Shown here in pieces: positions 37,901 to 49,900 of a stretch of 64,000 nucleotides of DNA. Under the pieces are notes generated by a model. That model was not told the DNA's origin and made no database searches. It saw nothing but the letters and a program-made list of their open reading frames with translations. The stretch is from Enoplolaimus lenunculus (lineage: Eukaryota > Nematoda > Enoplea > Enoplida > Thoracostomopsidae): assembly GCA_030248215.1 (NCBI GenBank), contig JASANG010003494.1, positions 186,001-250,000 of the forward strand. Reading direction: 5' to 3'. The stretch's first letter is position 1; each line of letters starts with the position of its first letter. The position numbers and the translations under genes are program-made.

Positions 37901-40900
37901 TTTTGTTACAAAAATACATTCTATCATAATTGTGTGAAATTGTTTTCAGGGTCGCTGAAAAATATTTGTGATTCATTATAGTAGTAAAAGCGTCACCGTG
38001 ACGGGTTCAGGAGTGGACCTTTGTTTTGTGATTTCGCCCAGAAATTTTGGGCATCATCCTCATTCGAAATTTTTATAAAACAACGTAAACTAGCCTTTCT
38101 ATTAATATCCTGGCTTCGAGCCTGTCGCCAAGGCGGGCATGGTACTTAGCCCGTCGTGCAATAATTATGACTGTCGTGGAAAAATTTGCGCGCGCCCCTA
38201 GAAAATTTTTAACCTTGATTGTAGGTCATCGAAAATCCTTTGTATGCCTCTCCTGAAAAATGTTTAGTCCCGTATCAAGGTGACACGGCTACTGGCCTGT
38301 TCTGAAGTGACACAATTTATAGACATATTTTTATACAGCAAAGCTCGACATTTCGCTCTTCCACGCACACTAAAATATTCAATCAGGGTGGGGAAAAATT
38401 AGAATTGTTTGGGGTCCGGCCTCAGAACAGAACTTGAAGATTGCCACTTCTTACACGTATCGATTGAAATTTGGGTCTCACTTCCGCCTGAACTTATTTC
38501 GAAGGCAGCGTTAATTGGTTCTTTTTACGGTATCATGACAATTCGTCGCCTGACAACTTATAATCGAAAATTTCATCGACTCGACCATTCGTCGCCCATC
38601 ATTATTGCTTAGGCTTAGGATCACGCTTAAATTTATGCTTTGATTGATTGATAGGCTTTATTACACTGTTGGGCACGGCCGGTGCAACCACCCCCCACAC
38701 TCCTCATTTTTGGGCCCCCAGCCCTAAAAAGGCCCCCACCCTTGTAGGTGGCTGTGCCACACTTAAACCTATTTCAAACTAAAAACTAAAACTAAAATAA
38801 AACCCTATATCTAAACCACACCTTAAGGGAGTTCCTGGCTCCACCTAGTCTCTCTTAGAACTTAAGTTAGGCTTAGGCGTTGCTACAAGGCGTAGAAATT
38901 GGTAAATCTATGCTATGGCGGCTGTGTCCGCAATGTAAACTTACCTGGGGCCCTGCGTGGCCATAGAATGGATTGATTAATGGTGCATATCGAGATGGCT
39001 ATAATTGCGTTTAACGACATAGCTAGGCTATGTCAGCACCAAAAATGGTGCTTAATATTGTGTGTCTCCGGCATGGTTGTTGTTGTTGTTGTAGTACCGG
39101 TTGGGTGGCTCTCGACCTCGACCGCATTGCGGACACCCAGTGGTGTGTGTCGGCAAAAATGCAAATGAGGTCGAGATGCCGATATGGGTAGCCAGGACCG
39201 GAATCAGTCTTGGTTGAGTTTTTCTACAAATCGGTTGGCGTTTTATTTGGTTGGCGGCGAGCGTTTATTTTTACATTGCTTCTTGAATTTTGGTTTGCGT
39301 TTGGAAATTTTACTAAGTAAGGTCGAACGGATTTAAGTTTAAGTTTGTCACGGTGGCTTAACATGTGAAGGAAAGCAGGCATCACGGATTTAATTGGTGT
39401 TGCGCAGGGCGCAGAAATTACCCAGTATTGGATACTGGTGTCATGTGCTAAAGGAACTTGGGATATTAAAGGAAACCTGGGGAAAAGTAGTCTAGTAAAT
39501 CTAACGGGGTTAGATCAAAAAAAAAGAAAAAACAAAAAAAAAAAAAAAAAAAAAAACAAAAAAAAAAAACAAAACAAACCCCCCACCAAGACGCAAGGAA
39601 AAGGGCAATGGCCCAGAGGGCGCGCGTTAGTCCGAAGGGATCAACGGGCGGATATGTACGACCGGCTGCGGGGTCGGTGGTAAGTAGAATCGGACCGAGG
39701 CAGGCGAATCCGGTGTACAGTGCATCGGCTGTGCGATCACAGACAGCGCCTGGGTACCGAGGATCCGGAGCAGTAACGCAGAGGGTGGTTATTAGTCCAC
39801 CAGCTGGGTCGGCAAGGGTACGGCCACCAGTCCGGCAAACGTCGGGCGAGCGGTACCCTGTACGAGTTGGCGGTCATATGGGACAGTCGCAAGTGGCGCC
39901 GGCACGTGGTTATTACAATCAGCAAGTGGAGGACGTACGGCAGGCGATGCGAGAAAGTCGTCAAGTGGAACGACAGCAGCAGCAACAACGGGCGTCGCGA
40001 TCAGTGGCGCGCGATAATCAGTGGGTGACGCAGGAAGAATTGGACGCCTATTATGCGGACGTCCCTCGTGAACTGCGTCGAAAACGCTTTTGATGGATCG
40101 GTAATAGACGTTATGGTGATTATTAGTTCGGTAATGCTGCGGGGTGCTGGGGGTTGTACTGGTACGCCGGGTCGTTGGAATGGAATCTTGGGGAGTGACG
40201 TTATTTGGGCTGTTCTGGGGCTGTTAATGTGGTAATGGTTGTCGGGGGTAATGTTGAACGGGTGCTGGGGGTGCGCTGGTACGCGGTTTCGTTATTTGGG
40301 TTTTATTGGACGCATTGGCAACATTGTCGTGGGTCGTTAGTGGTTTGTTATCGTTATTCGGCGGAAAAGACAAAAACTTTAAAAATAAATAAAAAGCAAT
40401 ATAAAAGAAAGAAAATGATGAAAAATTGTTGTTGTTATTGTTGTTAAGTTTGTTATTGTGGATTTACGCTTTTTAGCGACGGCAAAAAAGGCAGTAAATA
40501 GGGCCATAAAATTTTGTTCGATGCCAGGGTCGGCATCTGTGCCGAAGGGGGGATGTAGGTGGCTGTGCCACACTTAAACCTATTTCAAACTAAAAACTAA
40601 AACTAAAATAAAACCCTATATCAAAACCACACCTTAAGGGAGTTCCTGGCTCCACCTAGTCTCTCTTAGAACTTAAGTTAGGCTTAGGCGTTGCTACAAG
40701 GCGTAGAAATTGGTAAATCGATGCTATGGCGGCTGTGTCCGCAATGTAAACTTACCTGGGGCCCTGCGTGGCCATAGAATGGATTGATTAATAGTTTATA
40801 TTGTGCTGGCCTAAATTGCGTTTAACGACATAGCTAGGCTATGTCAGCACCAAAAATGGTGCTTAATATTGTGTGTCTCCGGCATGGTTGTTGTTGTTGT

Positions 40901-43900
40901 TGTAGTACCGGTTGGGTGGCTCTCGACCTCGACCGCATTGCGGACACCCAGTTGTGTGTGTCGGCAAAAATGCAAATGAGGTCGAGATGCCGATATGGGT
41001 AGCCAGGACCGGAATCAGTCTTGGTTTAGTTTTTCTACAAATCGGTTGGCGTTTATTGGTTGGCGGTGAGCGTTTATTTTTACATTGCTTCTTGAATTTT
41101 GGCTTGCGTTTGGAAATTTTAATAAGTAAGGTCGAACGGATTTAAATTTAAGATTGTCACGGTGGCTTAACATGTGAAGGAAAGCAGGCATCACGGATTT
41201 AATCGGCGTTGCGCAGGGCGCAGAAATTACCCAGTATTGGATACTGGTGTCATGTGCTAAAGGAACTTGGGATATTAAAGGAAACCTGGGGAAAAGTAGT
41301 CTAGTAAATCTAACGGGGTTAGATTTATTATTCTACAACGGCTGGGCCAAATCTAACGGGGTTAGATTGGTCGGAAATTTGGTGTAACTCTAACGGGGTT
41401 AGAGTACACGGTTTAACGGGGTGTAATTCTAACGGGGTTAGAATTGCACGGATTCTGGAAAACGGCAAAAGTATTTGGTACGGTAAAGCCAGTGGCTGGA
41501 TTAAATCAGATTCAGACGTCGGCTTTAAGGATTCCGGCTCGGGTTACCAGTTAAATTACATAACCTGTGATTTGCTGGCCTTTAATTTGGGTATTTCGTG
41601 TCTTACGGTTCGGGTACCAGTAAATTACATAACCTGTGATTTGCTGGCCTTAATTTCGGTTGTTTTGTGTCCCACAGGTCGCGGGTACCAGTTAAATTAC
41701 ATAACCTGTGATTTGCTGGCCTTAAATTTGGGTATTTTGTGTGTCATACGGGTTGCGGGTTGGGATTTATAATAAACATTTACCGGCCGCGTTTTACTAA
41801 ATCAGAGCGAATAGCATACATCGAGAAAAGAACTATACAGGCGATACAGGATACAGGCTTAAGTCAAAATCACGAACTTCTCACACAAAGCTGAACAATT
41901 TTGTACGAGAGGGGGTAAAATATTACCAAGGGCGGCAGAGATCCGCTAGCCCCCTTTGGTTATGGGCCCGCTTAAACGTCGTTGCAAAACTAGAATCCAA
42001 ACCTGCAAAAGTGTCGGTTTCTTGTCTCTAGAAATTACAGGGGCTTGCAGTGTACCCTTGTATGAATGGGTTTTTCGGTCATTCTCTTCCCAACCTTGGT
42101 TTGCCAAAAAATCGTATTCATTTCAAAAAAATTTTTTTACATATTTGAGCTTCTCATTACGTCCCGTAATTATGCCGCGCCAAAACATGGACTTTTGAAA
42201 AATTCGGATTTTTGTAGGTCCCAAGGCCCCCCTTGAAACCTGAAATTCATGACAAGCTCCATATATGCAATACTTTTCAAAATTCATCCTTATTTCGGTA
42301 AATCCCGGCTGGGGCAAGGATAACCGAAAAGACCCGAATTAATTGAGTGTTATTTCTTAACTGCTCATGCTTAAAATCGTTAGAATTAGCTTGGCTTAAA
42401 AGCATATGTAAATTGTAATTGATCATGCACATAGCTTATACTCAGTGAACAAATATTGCGAGCGCAGCGAACAAGAAGCCAAACGCAATTTCAGTACTGT
42501 CTTATGTGTAAAAATTTGGTTACGTTTTCTGTTTGGGGTTTGCTTGGGTGCCTCCGTCTTGGATCCGCCGATGGTTTGCCTGGAGTAAGAATATGCGGTT
42601 CGTTTATCACTCACTTTAGCTGGGGCTGCTAATATATTTTAGCAACCGAATAATCTATACATTAAAGTTGCAATGCCCTACATACGTATTTTGGGCAATG
42701 TTTCAGCATTGCTTTGCTTACAATGAATTCTTTTTATAACATAAACTTGATCGTTCTATGGAAAGAAAATCTGCATGAAGATGTTTGTACATTCCCTCAC
42801 TTTTGCGCATTGCTCAAAATCGGCTGCCTAAGTTTATATAAAAATCAATATGAGGCTTTATTTTCAAAAAAGCATCTGAACGTTAATAATTCGTAGTGAA
42901 AACTTGTCTGATTTTTTATAGAACATAAATTTAGACTTTTCCTAATGGATTTCTTCGCTGGTTAGAGTTTATTTTGGAATTCAGATTGACGTTTGAATAG
43001 TTGTGAGTATATTGTATTTTATCAATGGCGTTTTTTAGCTAAAATCATTTCGCTATTTAAGTAAAACAAAATTTCAAACTGGAAGCGTGCTGGTGAAAGT
43101 TATGAAACGCAATTTTTACTGTATGTTATATACGTGTGCAATGAGCAACGAAAAGATAAGGGACCTTATCATTTTATCACAAAAAATTTCCTGACGGACG
43201 GCGTACGCCATTTCCGCCAACCTCTGAACCCGCTAATGTACGTACATACAATTGTACGATAACGTCCATGTTTAGATTAGATGCAAAATAAGGTTTAGGG
43301 GCATCCTGTAAAACACAAAATGATCACAATTTAGCAATTGGTAATTATCTGTAGAGGGGGCGAGACCATTTCTACCCCAGGCAAAAAAAAACGGTTCCGA
43401 ATAAATATTTTAATGCTGTTCAAAAAGTTTTCGACCAAAGGTGCTAGAGATACGGGTCGAAGTCAGGTCAGTGTGCCTTCGTTGGCTCTATTTGTTGTCG
43501 TGGTTTTGGGGACAGAATCTACGGTTTAAACAGCAATGCAATGCACAACCTATGCGCGTAGTAAGAGGATGCGCTATATTTTACTGCGCCAAGGTCGTCA
43601 CGCGTCGCCAGACGCCACCCTGCGCCGTCAGACGCCGCCGATCGCAAATATGGACAGAATCTATTTTGGTGGCGTGGCACAGGTGGGTGTTTATAAACCA
43701 ACTTTACCGCGCTGGCTAGTGGCGCACCGCGACTGTCCATGCCGCGCGGCACGTATAGTGCAACCCTAAAAATTGTGAACCAAGTGTTTTACAGTAAAAC
43801 CGTTAACACTAACAGGTTCAAGATTTTTGAACAATGGGCCGATGAATATATTATTAATAAATATTCATTCATAACATAGAAAATTAAACGTATGACAGAC

Positions 43901-46900
43901 GATTTAAGCTCGATTTAGGGGGTTGTTCTACGGGGGCTGTCCGACGGGGGGCACGGCGTTTCCGCCGGATCGCCTGTCACGCAAAGGTATAAAGGAAACA
44001 AAACTCGTTACATCGAAATGTATATGTGGTTACGATAATCTTCGACAATTTATTTGATGCTGTGTTGAGTATCCGGTTCCGGTGTTTATTCGTTGACAAG
44101 TCAACAAAATTTTAACATATGTTCAAAGTAAAATTTAAATATTGTCAGTAGTTCAAAAATCACGCACAGTTTTAAACGACTTTTCTCAACTTAAATCGGT
44201 GTTTGCTTAATATTTCATTGTAATAATCCGATTTACAAGTGACCACCGATCATCAAAAGATGTTGACATTTAAATTCTCTTTCGTGCTCTCGACAGGGGC
44301 AGCGAGTTTAAACGCGACAGCGGTCCGAGTCGGTCAAAAGTTTACTCAGCAATTGAACAGCGACGTTCAGTATTGAATTATTTCGTGTTGCTTGCTCAGA
44401 TATATTAAACAGGGGCCGATAAATCGTATGGTGTTCGTTCAGTGGACAAAATGAAATTGTTATTCTGGTTTGTTATTCTGGTTAGAATTCCGGTTGAAAT
44501 AAAGTTTCGATTGCGGTATAGTATGAATTTAGCTTTCAATGATAATGTGAAAATATGCAAACTGCTGACGTTGGATCTAAAGGTTTATAGTTCAGATATG
44601 GTGCTGGCAAATAGTAAAATTAACGATCAAGCTCGAATAGTTTGGTGATCAAGACGGGGTAGCTGATTCGAATATTTAGCCATATTTTTCAAAAATTTCC
44701 CATTCAGATCTGAAAATGTTTGGTTATACGAACTCTGCATCATGTCACTAGCATTGCCTTACACAAGTTACTATTGTAAATTAGCTGTTGTTGATTGGGC
44801 TATTAGCGGAAACCTAGGCGTTAAACAGATATTTGGAATAACGAATAGTTAAGGCGTTGTTGAGAACTAACCAGCCATGTCCTTATCAGAGAATGTTAGT
44901 TTTCAAACGGGCCTATGCCAATATGAATTGTTCAATTGAATTTCCGCCTACTGTCGTAACATAACACACCGCATATGCTTTATGGGTATTTTCTGACAGC
45001 TCCTTTCGGACCCGGTGTGTCTCCCATATGCGCCCTGCCCAAAAGTCAACTTGGTGGTCAATGACCAACGTGCAATGACGACCATCATTGAATCTAAGGG
45101 TAAATGTTTCAATGGTAAATTAGGAAAATAGGTAATTTAGTACCACTCTCCGTGCAACTAACTTAATGCCACTGGGAGAAAATGGAAAAAATAATGTCGG
45201 AAACATGAATACTTTGAGATTTAACCTAACAGGTTAAGCTTATCAACTTTAGGCTGCAGTGAAGCAGGCCTGTAGCCAGCTTACATTGCTATGGACGCTA
45301 AAAATTGGCCAGAAGCCGCATTCAAGAGTTTTCAATGACATACAAGTAAGCGTTGAAAATTTTCGAGCGGGACCAAAATTTTTCCACGGAGGGCTAAGAC
45401 CCTTTGGCCCCTTTTGCCTACGCGTCCGCAAAGAAATTGAATATTTACCTTAATCTGTGTCTACGAAAAGATAATGGAAATTGTCAAAATTTTCACAGTT
45501 ATCGGCGTAAAGTTTAACCTCATTCTCAGATGCGTTGAATATTGATTTATCCCAGCCTAACATCAGTCGTGTATCAAATATTCATTATCATTGTTTCTGA
45601 TAAACGTTTATCTGATTCACAAAATGTCGTTTGTGAGTATATAATTTTGACTCGTTTAAAGTCTTTACCCATCATTAATCTTAAACAGTATTTCAAAGTT
45701 TGCTAATCAATTAATGAAATCTTTCAATTTGAGCTGTCAGGGTAAGGAGATAATTGAGTGATAAACTCGACCCTACGGCATCTAAACTCATCTCGATGGG
45801 GAACGACTCAAGAGGTGCGCAGGTAAACGCATGAGGGGAGGCTGGGCTACACTCTGGCTCGTATAATCAAGATGACCATCGGGTCGCAGATTTTAAGAAA
45901 TTTTTTTTCTAATGTGGAAAATTTTGACTCTCGGACTGTCAGACTTTTTAAAGCATCGTATGGGTCTGCGGCGCCCTTAAAACACGAGTAATAAAGGTCA
46001 TCAAAACCGAAAATTATGTATATATTTCTAGATTTAGTGGAAATATTGGAATCGCTTTGGGTAGCAACCCGGAAATGAGCCAAGTCCGTTGGTTTCAGAA
46101 ACGTTTTCAATTTCTAAATTTCATTCTGAATGTTCGGTTCAGTTTATCGATAAAATATCGTCAAACCACATCGGTTTGGCCGTTAGATTTTATCTCATGT
46201 CAAGCCTGTAGCCAGCTAACCTACTTGGAAGGCTAAAATATTATTCAGCAGAAGCATACAAGGGTTTTCGTTGATATACAAGCAAGGTTTAAAATTTTCT
46301 AAGGGGGAGGGTTACAAACGAGGCAGAACCCCCTTGGGTACGAGCCGGTTCATTTCTGAAACAAATTTAAACTTTACAATATTAAAATATTAATGATTAC
46401 AGGGATTGACTGGATTTGATAAACGATGGCTATGAGTTGAAAATATCCGATTTTCAGCATTGTTGGTCTTATCAAATTCAAAGCAGCAACCGGTATGGCG
46501 CAAATGGTGTCAAATTATCTGTCCAAGCTTTGACGTCTGCGGCATACCTTTTTTCCTCAGTTATCGAAATTTTCTTAATTTTGCTTAAGATTATTGTTAG
46601 GCTTAGGATTACGATTAGGGCTGAGCTTTTAGAGGATACACAAGTGCCACTTCGACTGATTCACGAAGCGGTGTCGAGGAACAACGATCTGCAAGCGACC
46701 GGCCGTCGCAGCTGTGATTCCAGTATCGTCGTTGAATTTCGCCAACCTTGATTTGGTTTAGACGCTAAGAGGTCGCGCCTTTGCGGGGGACCGTGGGAAC
46801 CGGGTCCGTGTCGGCAAACCTCTTTCATCCCGATCCCAAGTTTTTGCGTCCGTGCCGACAGAATTGTGTGTAACTCCTGGTATACTCAACTTGGTTGCTG

Positions 46901-49900
46901 TGCCGATGGTTTAAAAGGAATTGCAGATTCCAGCAGACGAATCGTGTTTAATACCGCAAATATTTCCTATTTTCTACACTTTCAAGTGCTCTCGTAACCC
47001 ATGTTGTTCAGGAACGCTTTTCAATTCAATTTTCAAAATTCCATTTTCTGATGCGCCATTGACTGTGACCACAACGATTTCTTTTCTACGTTGCCGTGTC
47101 TGTCTAAGTTGTTTTCAAATACGCCACAATAGAGTAGTAGCAAAGGACAACGCCGTTTGAGCCATTGTTGTTTACCGGAAAACCCAAAACCTTTGGGAGT
47201 TCCAGCGGAAACCGTATTTTGAAACGGGATAGAAATATTATTATGCCTAAAGTTGTTTCTTAAGGGGCTGTGCTGAAAATATCAGATCACAACTGAAAAT
47301 ATCAAAAAAGCAAGAGGTGGTTGAAATTAAAATAGGGATATTGCAGGCATGCAGCCAGCTCACCTATCTGCGAGGGCTAAACATTTTTCAGGACGGGCAT
47401 ACAAGAGTTTTCGATGACTTTCTCAAGCAAGGTTGAAAATATTCTACGGAAGGCGGAAATTTGTTCCGAGAAACTCCTAACCGATCTCTGGCTACAGACC
47501 AGAATAATGAGTTATATCAAGAGTGAATGATCAGTCTAACAAGAGTGTGCAACTACCGAAATTTGTGTGGCACAAAATGTACCGTCGGACGTTGCATTTT
47601 TGGCCGACCCCCCTTATTTACAGGGGGGCAGTTGATGTTTGAAACGTAGAATGCGCATGGTTTTAAAATTATAAACGTAGTTAGTCTTCAACTGCAATAT
47701 TTCAACGTGTAAAATTAAAAAATGGTCAAACTTGACCCCCCCCTTAAATAAAGAGAGGGAGGGGTAGGTCAAAACCGCAACGCGTACAGGGTACATTCTT
47801 TTGTACACAGAATGCACTCAGTTGCACACTTTTGTTATACGGAGTGATCACATCCACTCTTGGTTTATATTCACCTTATAAGTGCATTCATTTACGTAAC
47901 CAAGTTTTAACTTGAAAAAAGAGTAGTTATTCAAAAATTTATCTTATATATCTTATGTTGTTCAACCCAAACCAAAAGGCGCAATGTTTTTATTCATAAA
48001 ACTGACCGGAAAAGTAAATATTCGTCGATGAGCCCCAAGATGATATTTATGCCATAGTTTTAAAGATTCAAAGATTTGGCTGAAATCAAGTAACCCAATA
48101 CTAAACGTCAATTTGAAAAATGTTTGCCAGAAATAGTTCGGACAGGTTTCGAACGCAAGTTTGAACTGAAACGGCAAATGTTGCGCGTTATTCAAGCAAG
48201 CTTAAGAACAGAGTCAACGGCTGGGCCTATGTAACGATTAGGGGCGGAACGTTTTTCTGTGGGTCTAGAAAAGAGTAAGTTTAAGCTTTGGACTAACTTT
48301 TTTTGTTTGGTTTAGGTTTAGGCTTAGGTTTTTACGCTTAGGAATATGTTCATTCTTACGCTTAGGCTTAGGCTTAGGCTATTGTTCCGCCCCTGTTCTT
48401 TACATTGGCCAACGGTTGAGACGGTCCGTTTGAAGAGATTTGCTCGTTATAAATTTACTTCAATTGAAAGAAAACTGTTTCACTCAACAATTAAGCCCAA
48501 TAGCTTAAAACGTGTAATTGCAACTTTTTGTCTGGATGAACTCAACTCGGTTTCTTATAAACATATGTAAAATCGTTTTTTAGCTAAATATGCAACTAAG
48601 CCACATTTTGTGATCTTTTCAAAGCTGTACTATTTCTAACCTTGTATGTACCGTTGTGCCTAAGGGTGGCGCTATACTTGATGGGCGGCGCCGTCCGGCG
48701 CTCTACGTCACCATGCGGTATCGTTGGTGAGTATATTCACGTACGATACCGCACGATGACAGGACGGTGACGAAGAGCACCGGACGCCATCATATGTATA
48801 GCGCAGTCCCTAGCTCTTATCCGAAACTGACTGATCGGGTTCGTAAGTTAAGCGGGACCATACAAGAGCCATTGACGAAAATTTTTTGGCTTCGGATGCG
48901 GTGAAGCTTGCACCCGCGGCTACAGATTACCGTTATCGATGCTTAAACCACTGGAAACCTATACAATTCCAAATTTCGGCTCATGTAAAGATCAGGGGCG
49001 GAACGTTTTTCTGTGGGACAGCAATAGAGTAAGCTTAAGTTTTAAAATATTTTTTTGCTTGGCTTAGGTTTAGGTTTAGCAATAATACTGTTCAGCCCCT
49101 GTTCTTTACATTGGCCAAAATTTCATATGTCCAACTGTGTCCACGCCCTATTCAAAACTGGTTGCACAGGTTTGTAACTTTCAACCCAGTACACAAAATT
49201 CACGAAAAAATTTACGCGTTTCCCAGTTCAAGTTGGAAATATTTTAGCCGCATAAATGCATTAATTGTACTTTTGAGTGCAACTTGCGTTGCCGACGGGT
49301 GATAGGTGCTAAATAGTCATTTATGATGCCAGGCTTATCGAACAATTTATTAAAATTTAACGCCGTTTAAGCCTCGAAATGTATCGCGGATTTTAAAACG
49401 ACAAATAAAACAGCAAATTTGTAATTATTAAATAATTTATTGTTATGTCGGCTTAAAAGTGTAAATTTTCGCTGATATACCAGTGTTATAATGTGTTATA
49501 TATATATATATGTATATATATTATATGTATATATGTATATATAAACATGAATAAAATGGACCATTGTGGTCTTTAAGAATGACCGATAGTAAGAGTGTAT
49601 ATTTTGAGGATTACAGAGGGACCACATACACTAGTAAATTCAATGGTTGAACGGGAAGGGAACGTAGGGACCTTCCATGACTGTGACGTAAAATTTAATA
49701 GGACTTAAAGATTCAAAAATAAAAGTTACGTTCAAACCAATTTTTTGCAATATTCTACCTGAAAATTATCACTGAAATTAGCTGGTTTATGAGTATGCTT
49801 ATAATACTGTTCCGCCCCGGGTCTTTACGTTGGCCATTACTTGTATATGTATTGCGTACTTTACTCCGTTAAAACAACATCAGGGTTAGACCTGGGCTTA

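Larger units (their letters stand above)
35458..38528. other. Intron 3, first part
   Basis: Apart from the elements at 36260 and 36996, it holds TTTAGGCTTAAGTTTAGG-like hexamers at 35560-35620, a worn family K piece around 35985-36070, and a family J copy at about 38115-38300 (CTGTCGCCAAGGCGGGC ... CAAGGTGACACGGCTACTGG). No exon was recognised in this intron. Confidence 0.45.

Noticed and set aside
39438-39683. Lys-rich frame crossing the A-rich tract as a longer start for the element ORF
   Set aside because: It is in a different frame from the 161-codon ORF and its Lys run is the A-rich tract itself.
46416-46751. 111-codon open frame as an intron-nested gene
   Set aside because: Composition is ordinary for the intron, no domain and no conserved start context; hydrophobic stretch alone is not enough.
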